This document shows, one piece after another, positions 1-5,531 of a stretch of DNA of 5,993 nucleotides. The notes beneath the pieces were generated by a model. It had not been told where the DNA came from, searched no databases, and worked only from the letters and a program-made list of their open reading frames with translations. Position numbers and translations under genes: made by a program. Location: contig CAIVAX010000576.1 in the NCBI GenBank assembly GCA_903903935.1, positions 1-5,993 on the forward strand, read 5' to 3'. Each line of letters starts with the position of its first letter. The first letter of the stretch is position 1. The stretch is from an uncultured Hyphomicrobiales bacterium (GTDB taxonomy: Bacteria > Pseudomonadota > Alphaproteobacteria > Rhizobiales > Beijerinckiaceae).

Positions 1-33
1 AGGAAGATGGGTTGGGAGTGGGAGAAGATGTGG

Positions 34-1593
34 TCAAGGCGTCCATCGATAGAGCCAAGTCTCGCTGATTGGTTTGCCTTGAGTCTCTAACACGAGTCGC
101 AATTCGGCCAAGGTCTCATTGCCCGGGTCAAGATCAAACAAGACCCGGCAGAATTTGCGCTCGCTGGAGAAAACTTTGCGTAGATTGGAAATCTGGCCCT
201 GCGAGGTGCTGAGTTTCACACCAAATTGTTTTTCACTCTGAAACTCACCCAGATTGTCGCCGGAGAATTCGACCAGAAAACGCCGCTTGCGCGAATTGGC
301 TGGGGCATTGGGCGCCCGTCCGCTGCGCGACAAGCGCGCCAATGCCAGTGGCGGTTTTTCTGGCGGGTTCCAGCACCAGAATTGCCGAAAGGCGAAGGAG
401 TTTTCGCTGCCTGCGGCTAGGGCGGCTTTGGGCCGCCAATAGGCAATCATATTTTGATTGAGCTGCGAATCCGCCGGCACTTCCATCAATGTAATCCAGC
501 CCGGACCCCAATCGCCCAAGGGCTCCACCCAGAGCGAGGGCTTGCTCTCCCAATGCTGCTCATCATCCAGAAAGCGCTCGAATGAGCGATCTGTCTGCAA
601 AAAGCCAAAGCCTTTGGGATTCTCATCGACAAAGGCTGAGACCTGCAACATGTCGCGATTGGACAGTGGACGCCAAAGCCATTCGTCATTGCCATTGAGC
701 ATGCGCAGGCCCGTGGCCTCATAAACGCCAGGGCGCACATCATCGCCGCGCCGCCGATCCATCGGACCATAGAGATAGCTTGCCTGCATCGCTGCAAGGC
801 CAAAATGATCCAGCGCAACGCGCGGGAAAAGGGTGCATTCAATATCGATAATAGTGGCATCGCCCGGGCGAATGGTAAACCGATAGGCGCCCGCCAAACT
901 CTCCGAATCCAGCACCGCATGCAGCACCAGAGCATTATTGGCCAATGTCGGGCGCTCAATCCACAGAGCGCGGAACAATGGCAGTTCTTCGCCCTTGGGA
1001 TCGGCGGTGCGGATCGCCAACCCCCGTGCCATAATGCCGGACGGTTGATCGCCCGCATGCGAGCGAAAAATGCTGGCGCCCTGAAACACAGCCAGCTCGG
1101 TGAAACTTTTGTCCTCATTGGCTTTGAGAATGCGCAGACCCGAAAAGCCAATCTCTCTGGCCTCAGCAGGTGCCGTTAATTTTCCCAGATCATAGCGGTT
1201 GGGGTCATAAGACACGCGGCGCGTTGTTCCCTCGGCCACCACATTGAGCTGCATTTGCATAGAATTCACATAGCCCCGATGCAAAGGCTCAAGGGCAAAG
1301 CCAGTCCCGTTGAGCGCCCAAATGGCTTTGTCCCGCTTATGTTGGATCGCCGCATATTGTTCATATGTCAGATTGGCAAAGGGTTCGGGCAGATCATTGG
1401 CGGGGGCTTTATAGGGTTTGCTCGCCAAAGCGCGCGCCATATCGATGATTTGGCTAGGATTGAAGGGCTCGCCGGGGGATTGGGCCAAGGCTGGCGAGAG
1501 CAGATCAAAGGCTGGCGAGAACAGATCAAAGGTCAGGGCGGGCGCCACAGCACCTGCCAGCGCGACCTTGAGGACCTCACGCCTTTGATACAT
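34..1593 (-). CDS. opgD: Periplasmic glucan biosynthesis protein, OpgG/OpgD (MdoG) family, Tat-exported
   Basis: This 519-residue protein belongs to the MdoG family, which acts in the periplasm in synthesis or structuring of osmoregulated glucans; E. coli OpgD is reported to act on beta-1,2-glucan. Family motifs are visible: GDDVRPGVYEATGL (about 283-296), NGNDEWLWRPL (300-310), NPKGFGFLQ (325-333), PSLWVEPLGDWG (352-363) and IAYWRP (383-388). Length matches the family (about 510-550). The N-terminus carries a twin-arginine signal, QRREVLK at 3-9, a hydrophobic stretch and a likely ALA|Q cleavage site near residue 37, which favours OpgD over Sec-exported OpgG. The D-versus-G choice is still inference. 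I chose the ATG at 1593; a GTG directly before it (1596) is equally possible, since a GGAAG lies 8 nt upstream of the GTG and 11 nt upstream of the ATG. The signal peptide contains an odd duplicated heptad. The glucosyltransferase opgH is not visible; only 33 bp lie beyond the stop. The gene is divergent from glmU. Confidence 0.93.
   Translation of the reverse strand: MYQRREVLKVALAGAVAPALTFDLFSPAFDLLSPALAQSPGEPFNPSQIIDMARALASKPYKAPANDLPEPFANLTYEQYAAIQHKRDKAIWALNGTGFALEPLHRGYVNSMQMQLNVVAEGTTRRVSYDPNRYDLGKLTAPAEAREIGFSGLRILKANEDKSFTELAVFQGASIFRSHAGDQPSGIMARGLAIRTADPKGEELPLFRALWIERPTLANNALVLHAVLDSESLAGAYRFTIRPGDATIIDIECTLFPRVALDHFGLAAMQASYLYGPMDRRRGDDVRPGVYEATGLRMLNGNDEWLWRPLSNRDMLQVSAFVDENPKGFGFLQTDRSFERFLDDEQHWESKPSLWVEPLGDWGPGWITLMEVPADSQLNQNMIAYWRPKAALAAGSENSFAFRQFWCWNPPEKPPLALARLSRSGRAPNAPANSRKRRFLVEFSGDNLGEFQSEKQFGVKLSTSQGQISNLRKVFSSERKFCRVLFDLDPGNETLAELRLVLETQGKPISETWLYRWTP
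1487..1532. repeat. 21-bp tandem duplication inside the opgD signal-peptide region
   Basis: Two adjacent copies of GGCTGGCGAGA(G/A)CAGATC plus AAA are present with period 21 and a single G/A difference (positions 1500 and 1521). The flanking AAGG extends the match into a partial third copy. On the minus strand the period equals seven codons and yields FDLFSPA followed by FDLLSPA at residues 22-35 of the Opg protein. The reading frame is kept. The repeat sits between the hydrophobic core and the predicted cleavage site, so it lengthens the signal peptide, not the mature enzyme. Confidence 0.9.
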
Positions 1594-1596
1594 CAC

Positions 1597-1808
1597 GATC
1601 TAAACTTCCAGATCCTTGGCCGGTAACGGCTCTTCGCTCTTCTTCTACACGCAAATTCAGCCCCTTGCGAGGTCGATTTTGCCGGAAAAGGACGCCTAAT
1701 TCTGACCTCAATAAAGCCTTAAATGAGGCTTAGGCAATGACTTGGGGGCAGCTTTACGCTAAGTCGGTTAACAAGCTGGAGAGATTCGCTAACTCAAGCT
1801 GGAGCCTC
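1597..1808. other. Divergent intergenic region between opgD and glmU
   Basis: About 210 bp separate the two divergently oriented genes, so promoters for both should lie here. I could not find a convincing -35/-10 pair on either strand. The clearest structure is the inverted repeat at 1714-1731. Positions 1737-1808 are also open in the glmU frame and could encode a 24-residue N-terminal extension, but the codons there (AGA, AAC, GCT, GGG) look unlike the body of glmU and the extension has no recognisable domain. Confidence 0.6.
1714..1731. repeat. Inverted repeat AAGCCT-N6-AGGCTT upstream of glmU
   Basis: A perfect 6-bp inverted repeat, AAGCCT (1714-1719) and AGGCTT (1726-1731), is separated by TAAATG. 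In RNA the right arm would pair most of the GAGG (1725-1728) that could serve as ribosome binding site for the upstream ATG at 1737. It has no T tract and is not a terminator. It could be an operator, a weak translational hairpin or chance. Confidence 0.4.
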
Positions 1809-3212
1809 ATGACTTCGCCTCATCCAAAGACTTCTCCTCATTCCATCGCCCCGCCAAGAACATGCTTGGCCATTGTGCTCGCCGCCGGGGAGGGCAAGCG
1901 CATGAACTCCGGCCTGCCCAAGGTCCTGCATTCTGTGGCGGGCAGGCCCATGCTCACCCATGTGCTCAATGCCCTTGGTCAAAGTGGGATTCAGGATGTT
2001 GCCGTTGTCGTGGGGCCAGGCCGTCAGGATGTGGCCGATTGCGCCCGCGCTAGCGCAAGTTCTGTGCAGGTCTTTGAACAGACCGAGCGTCTGGGCACAG
2101 CCCATGCCGTGCTCGCCGCCCGCCAAGCCTTGAGCAAGGATCAAACCTTGAGCAAAGAATATGATGATCTGCTCGTGGTCTTTGCCGATACGCCGCTAAT
2201 CAAGCCGGAGAGCTTCACCCTCATGCGCCAAAGTCTGGCCGCAGGGGCTGATGTTGTAGTGCTGGGCTTTGAGGCTGCCAATCCCACAGGTTATGGCCGC
2301 CTGATCGTCGACAAGGGCGGTTTGACGGCAATTGTCGAACATAAGGATGCCACTGAAGCAGAGCGCCAGATTCATTTGTGCAATGCGGGCCTGATGGCGC
2401 TCGATGGCCGCAAGGCTTTGTCCATTCTCGATGCCATTGGCAATCACAATGCGCAGGGAGAGTTTTATCTCACCGATGCCGTCAAAATTGCCCGCGCTCA
2501 CACAGGGACGGCGCGTTATGTGACAGTGCCTGAGAGCGAAGTTATGGGCGTCAATGATCGCATCCAGCTGGCGGCGGCCGAAGCGGTTTTACAACACCGG
2601 CTGCGCGAAGCGGCGATGCGCGCGGGTGTCACCTTGAAGGCGCCTGAGACGGTTTATCTCTCAATCGACACTCAATATGGACGCGACATCATCCTTGAGC
2701 CGCATGTCATCATTGGCCCCGGCGTTCGTATTGCGGATCATGTGCTGATCCGCTCTTTCTCACACATTGAAGGGGCAGAGATTGGCACGGGGGCGATCAT
2801 TGGTCCCTTTGCCAGATTGCGGCCGGGCGCCAAACTTGCCAACGATGTGCATATTGGCAATTTCGTCGAGATCAAAGCCTCTGATGTTGCCGCTGGCGCC
2901 AAGATCAATCATCTCAGCTATATTGGCGATGCGTCTATCGGCGCCAAAACCAATATTGGGGCGGGGACGATCACCTGCAATTATGACGGCTTCAATAAAT
3001 ATCGCACTACAATTGGGGCGGGGGCTTTTATTGGCTCCAATTCAGCTTTGGTCGCACCCGTTACAATAGGCGATGGCGCTTATATTGGCTCGGGTTCTGT
3101 GGTGACAGAGAATGTCGAGCCCGATGCGCTGGCTCTGGCGCGTGGGCGTCAGGCGCAAAAGCTAGGCTGGGCCAAAACCTTTCGTGATGCGCGCCGAAAA
3201 GATCGCCCTTAG
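1809..3212 (+). CDS. glmU: Bifunctional N-acetylglucosamine-1-phosphate uridyltransferase / glucosamine-1-phosphate acetyltransferase GlmU
   Basis: GlmU acetylates glucosamine-1-phosphate with acetyl-CoA and then transfers UMP from UTP, giving UDP-GlcNAc in the cytoplasm. From the ATG at 1809 the protein has 467 residues, near the usual 450-460. The N-terminal nucleotidyltransferase shows LAAGEGKRM (24-32), PKVLH (37-41), ERLGTAHA (93-100, the QxxxxGTAHA-type uridine site), FADTPLI (125-131, metal-binding Asp) and GVNDR (247-251, metal-binding Asn). The C-terminal part is a left-handed beta-helix of hexapeptide repeats (about 280-435) with NHLSYIGD (367-374), whose His is the expected acetyltransferase base, and [11 protein letters not shown] (384-394). 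The start is uncertain. An in-frame ATG at 1737 has a better-spaced GAGG (8 nt) and would add 24 residues; I prefer 1809 because the Rossmann motif normally lies near the N-terminus, although its GGAG is only 4 nt upstream. A short in-frame duplication lies at 2128-2157. glmS follows on the same strand. Confidence 0.97.
   Translation: MTSPHPKTSPHSIAPPRTCLAIVLAAGEGKRMNSGLPKVLHSVAGRPMLTHVLNALGQSGIQDVAVVVGPGRQDVADCARASASSVQVFEQTERLGTAHAVLAARQALSKDQTLSKEYDDLLVVFADTPLIKPESFTLMRQSLAAGADVVVLGFEAANPTGYGRLIVDKGGLTAIVEHKDATEAERQIHLCNAGLMALDGRKALSILDAIGNHNAQGEFYLTDAVKIARAHTGTARYVTVPESEVMGVNDRIQLAAAEAVLQHRLREAAMRAGVTLKAPETVYLSIDTQYGRDIILEPHVIIGPGVRIADHVLIRSFSHIEGAEIGTGAIIGPFARLRPGAKLANDVHIGNFVEIKASDVAAGAKINHLSYIGDASIGAKTNIGAGTITCNYDGFNKYRTTIGAGAFIGSNSALVAPVTIGDGAYIGSGSVVTENVEPDALALARGRQAQKLGWAKTFRDARRKDRP
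2128..2163. repeat. 18-bp imperfect tandem duplication in glmU
   Basis: CCTTGAGCAAGGA (2128-2140) recurs as CCTTGAGCAAAGA (2146-2158), with period 18 and one mismatch over 13 bp. In the protein it gives LSKD followed six residues later by LSKE, in the stretch between AVLAARQ and the FADTPL metal site. This is a surface-loop position where GlmU lengths vary, so the frame and probably the fold are preserved. Confidence 0.7.
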
Positions 3213-3286
3213 CGCGTGATGAATGGTGACTCAAGTTGATTTGAATTCGGCGCGCCAAAAGACTAATCAAACAACTCAAAGTGAGA

Positions 3287-3299
3287 CGCGCAAAGCGCG
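3287..3299 (+). other. Small GC-rich stem-loop between glmU and glmS
   Basis: CGCGC and GCGCG form a perfect 5-bp stem around an AAA loop. It is followed by ATCTTAACTG rather than a T run, so it is at best a weak terminator or an RNA-end stabiliser for the glmU transcript. Confidence 0.35.
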
Positions 3300-3315
3300 A
3301 TCTTAACTGAGAGTT

Positions 3316-3344
3316 TTGAATTTTCGCCCTATCTTGCCTATGGC
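3316..3344 (+). promoter_or_regulatory. Possible sigma-70-type promoter for glmS
   Basis: TTGAAT (3316-3321) and TATGGC (3339-3344) are separated by 17 bp and lie about 30 bp upstream of the glmS ATG. Each hexamer matches the consensus only in part, and such pairs are frequent by chance. The position is appropriate for independent glmS transcription. Confidence 0.25.
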
Positions 3345-3371
3345 TTAGGTTGGGGCTTGGAGATTGGCTGC

Positions 3372-5198
3372 ATGTGCGGAATTGTCGGCATTATCGCAAA
3401 TGAACCTGTAGCTGAGAAAATCGTCGAGGCGCTGCGGCGGCTGGAATATCGCGGCTATGATTCAGCTGGTCTGGCCACCCTCGAGCAGGGACATCTCACG
3501 CGCCGGCGCGCTGCGGGCAAGCTCAAAAATCTCGAAGAGAAATTACGCCAAGAGCCTTTGCACGGCACTATTGGCATTGGCCATACACGCTGGGCCACAC
3601 ATGGCCGCCCAACCGAGAATAATGCCCATCCCCATGCCACAAAGCGCGTTGCCGTTGTACATAATGGCATTATCGAAAATTTTCGCGAATTGCGCGAAGA
3701 GCTCACGGCGCAAGGCCATGTCTTTGTTAGCGAGACGGATACGGAAGTTGTCGCCCATCTCGTCGATCATGAATTGCAATCTGGCAAAAGCCCCAGCGAG
3801 GCGGTGGCCGCAGCGCTGCCGCGCTTGCGTGGTGCCTTTGCTTTGGCCTTTTTGTTTGAAGGTGCTGAGGGCCTGTTGATTGGTGCGCGTCTGGGTGCGC
3901 CGCTTGCCGTTGGTTATGGCACAGATGCCATGTATCTGGGCTCTGATGCTTTGGCGCTGGCCCCGTTCACAGATCGCATCAGCTATATGGAAGATGGTGA
4001 TTGGGTTGTGCTGGATCGCAACAGCGCGCATTTCACTAATGCCAAGGGCCAATCGGTGACCCGCCCGCACTTGCGCTCGCAAGCCTCGGCCTTTTTGATC
4101 GATAAGGGCAATCATCGCCATTTCATGGCTAAAGAAATCCATGAACAGCCCGAGGTCGTGGGGCGCACTCTGGCCCATTATCTCGATATGTCGCAAGGGT
4201 GTGTGCGCCTGCCTTTCGATCTGCCCTTTGATCCGGCGCAGATCTCGCGCATCACCATCACCGCCTGTGGCACAGCCTTTTTTGCGGGCCTCATCGCTAA
4301 ATATTGGATCGAGCGCTTTGCGCGTCTGCCAGTTGAAATTGATGTGGCCTCGGAGTTTCGCTATCGTGAAGCCCCCATGGATCCGCAAGGCCTGATGATT
4401 GTCGTCTCACAATCAGGCGAGACGGCTGATACTTTGGCGGGCTTGCGCTATGCAAAGCAGAATGGCCAGAACATCCTCTCTGTCGTCAATGTCACGACAT
4501 CGACTATGGCGCGCGAGAGCGATGTAATTGCCCCCACGCTGGCTGGGCCAGAAATTGGTGTGGCTTCTACCAAAGCCTTCACCTGCCAATTGACCGTACT
4601 AGCCTGTCTGGCTGTGGCCTTGGGGCGCGCGCGCGGCACTTTGTCGCCCGAGGTGGAAAAAACTTTGGTGACAGAATTGATCGCTTTGCCGGGGCTGATG
4701 GCCGAGGCGATGAAACGCGAAGCGGCGATTGAGAGTCTCGCGCCTGCCTTGGCGAAAGCCAAGGACGTGCTCTATCTAGGCCGCGGGACATCCTATCCGC
4801 TGGCGCTTGAGGGCGCACTCAAGCTCAAAGAAATCTCCTATATCCACGCCGAGGGCTATGCCGCAGGTGAACTCAAGCATGGCCCCATTGCCCTGATCGA
4901 CGAAGCCATGCCGGTGATTGTGATTGCCCCCTTTGATCATGTGTTCGAAAAAACAGTCTCGAATATGCAGGAAGTGGCAGCGCGTGGCGGCAAGCTCATC
5001 TTGATCGGCGATGACAATGCCGAGCGCGATTCAGCTGTGGCACTGCAAGCCACGATCAAAATGCCTACAATGGCGCCGACCTTTTCCGCCATTGCTTATT
5101 CCATACCCGTGCAATTGCTGGCCTATCACATTGCCGTTTTCATGGGCAAAGATGTCGATCAGCCGCGCAATCTGGCCAAATCTGTGACGGTGGAATGA
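3372..5198 (+). CDS. glmS: Glutamine--fructose-6-phosphate aminotransferase (isomerizing) GlmS
   Basis: GlmS converts fructose-6-phosphate and glutamine to glucosamine-6-phosphate and glutamate, the committed step towards UDP-GlcNAc. The 608-residue length matches E. coli GlmS (609). The start must be the ATG at 3372, because removal of Met exposes Cys2 of MCGIVGI as the N-terminal glutaminase nucleophile; a TTG at 3357 would bury it. GGAG at 3359-3362 lies 9 nt upstream. The class II glutaminase domain (1 to about 240) shows LEYRGYDSAG (24-33), HTRWATHG (71-78), HNGIIEN (97-103) and SETDTE (120-125). FMAKEIHEQP (251-260) marks the linker. Two SIS sugar-isomerase domains follow, with ACGTAFFAG (298-306), SQSGETADT (346-354), STKAFT (399-404), and ALKLKEISYIHAEGYAAGELKHGP (482-505) holding the expected isomerase Lys/Glu/His residues. 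The C-terminus DQPRNLAKSVTVE carries the active-site Lys603. All key residues are present, so the enzyme should be functional. Confidence 0.98.
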   Translation: MCGIVGIIANEPVAEKIVEALRRLEYRGYDSAGLATLEQGHLTRRRAAGKLKNLEEKLRQEPLHGTIGIGHTRWATHGRPTENNAHPHATKRVAVVHNGIIENFRELREELTAQGHVFVSETDTEVVAHLVDHELQSGKSPSEAVAAALPRLRGAFALAFLFEGAEGLLIGARLGAPLAVGYGTDAMYLGSDALALAPFTDRISYMEDGDWVVLDRNSAHFTNAKGQSVTRPHLRSQASAFLIDKGNHRHFMAKEIHEQPEVVGRTLAHYLDMSQGCVRLPFDLPFDPAQISRITITACGTAFFAGLIAKYWIERFARLPVEIDVASEFRYREAPMDPQGLMIVVSQSGETADTLAGLRYAKQNGQNILSVVNVTTSTMARESDVIAPTLAGPEIGVASTKAFTCQLTVLACLAVALGRARGTLSPEVEKTLVTELIALPGLMAEAMKREAAIESLAPALAKAKDVLYLGRGTSYPLALEGALKLKEISYIHAEGYAAGELKHGPIALIDEAMPVIVIAPFDHVFEKTVSNMQEVAARGGKLILIGDDNAERDSAVALQATIKMPTMAPTFSAIAYSIPVQLLAYHIAVFMGKDVDQPRNLAKSVTVE

Positions 5199-5422
5199 GG
5201 GGGGGAGCAGGTGACACGAGCCGCATGAATGAAATACTTTGCGATAAGATAAGGCTTCTCGCACCGCCCTGCAGGCCTGTAGCCTTTGGATCGCTTGCCT
5301 AGTGAGGGATTGAATAGCCAATAAGTCTTTGACAGGTAAGAAATTCTGCAGCTCTCTCACCCACCATTTTCAAAACATAAAACTCAAAAGTTACTGCTAT
5401 GCGGTGGATTGTTTGTTTCGGC

Positions 5423-5452
5423 TTGTTCTTATGCCTCTGCTGTGCTTATCAT
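5423..5452 (+). promoter_or_regulatory. Possible promoter for the NYN-domain gene, overlapping a palindrome
   Basis: TTGTTC (5423-5428) and TATCAT (5447-5452) are 18 bp apart. The -10-like box matches consensus in five of six positions; the -35-like box matches in only three. The palindrome ATACATGTAT (5451-5460) begins at the end of the -10-like box, where an operator could sit. Transcription from here would give a leader of roughly 70 nt containing the hairpins before the TTG start. Confidence 0.25.
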
Positions 5453-5477
5453 ACATGTATATCTCCCCAGTCGCTTC

Positions 5478-5499
5478 GGTGGCTGGGCGCGAAGCCACC
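5478..5499 (+). promoter_or_regulatory. Alternative (antiterminator-like) hairpin in the NYN leader
   Basis: GGTGGCT (5478-5484) can pair with AGCCACC (5493-5499) around an 8-nt loop. The right arm is the same strand segment that forms the left arm of the stronger hairpin at 5491-5512, so the two folds exclude each other. The near-identical stretches CTTCGGTGGCT (5474-5484) and CTTCGGGTGGCT (5499-5510) flank the shared arm. This may be regulatory or simply the trace of a small duplication. Confidence 0.35.
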
Positions 5500-5520
5500 T
5501 TCGGGTGGCTTCTGCATTTT
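5491..5520 (+). terminator. Strong stem-loop with a C(TTCG)G loop, terminator-like
   Basis: A perfect 9-bp stem, GAAGCCACC (5491-5499) with GGTGGCTTC (5504-5512), closes a TTCG tetraloop of the extra-stable C(UUCG)G class. TTTT follows at 5517-5520 after a TGCA spacer, so the T tract is short and displaced and termination efficiency is uncertain. It lies about 290 bp after glmS and only 9 nt before the GAGG of the NYN gene. It could end read-through from glmS, attenuate the NYN gene, or protect its 5' end. Confidence 0.5.
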
Positions 5521-5531
5521 CGAGGTTAGAT

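Larger units (their letters stand above)
3213..3371. other. glmU-glmS intergenic region
   Basis: These 159 bp hold no gene. Visible structures are an 8-bp palindrome GGCGCGCC (3249-3256) flanked by TTGATT (3236-3241) and AATCAA (3265-3270), a compact CGCGC-AAA-GCGCG hairpin (3287-3299) without a T tract, and a possible promoter just before glmS. The spacing allows either a co-transcribed glmU-glmS pair or a separate glmS promoter. Nothing resembles the glmS ribozyme, which is known from Gram-positive bacteria. Confidence 0.5.
5199..5531. other. 333-bp region without a convincing gene between glmS and the NYN-domain gene
   Basis: No protein-coding gene, tRNA or known RNA is recognisable. Contents seen are a 6-bp inverted repeat AAGGCT (5251-5256) and AGCCTT (5281-5286) around the palindrome CCTGCAGG (5268-5275), a consensus -35-like TTGACA (5329-5334) with no matching -10, the perfect palindrome ATACATGTAT (5451-5460), and the overlapping hairpins at 5473-5520. 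Short open frames starting at 5399 and 5409 run through the hairpin but lack ribosome binding sites. No clear terminator follows glmS directly. Confidence 0.6.

Noticed and set aside
486..1151. 221-codon minus-strand frame inside opgD
   Set aside because: It overlaps the well-supported opgD frame throughout, and its translation is low-complexity and rich in Arg, Cys, Trp and Met without domain motifs.
3357..3371. Earlier TTG start for glmS
   Set aside because: GlmS needs Cys directly after the initiator Met as its glutaminase nucleophile, so the ATG at 3372 is the functional start.
3213..3371. glmS ribozyme or other riboswitch upstream of glmS
   Set aside because: The ribozyme is known from Gram-positive bacteria, the gap is short, and I see no matching core sequence or complex fold.
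3543..4388. Long minus-strand open frame (281 codons) antisense to glmS
   Set aside because: It lies wholly inside glmS, has no recognisable domain, and is the kind of shadow frame expected from codon bias.
5329..5334. Consensus -35 hexamer TTGACA downstream of glmS
   Set aside because: No -10-like hexamer is found at 15-19 bp; the sequence there is GCTCTCTCAC.
5251..5366. Possible tRNA ending in CCCACCA near 5366
   Set aside because: No TTCGANNC-type T loop, no anticodon arm and no pairing acceptor stem could be found upstream.
5409..5531. Upstream in-frame extension of the NYN protein starting at TTG 5409
   Set aside because: The added residues contain no family motif and would be encoded through the strong hairpin; the TTG at 5532 has a well-spaced GAGG and gives the expected MRTYIYVDGFN start.
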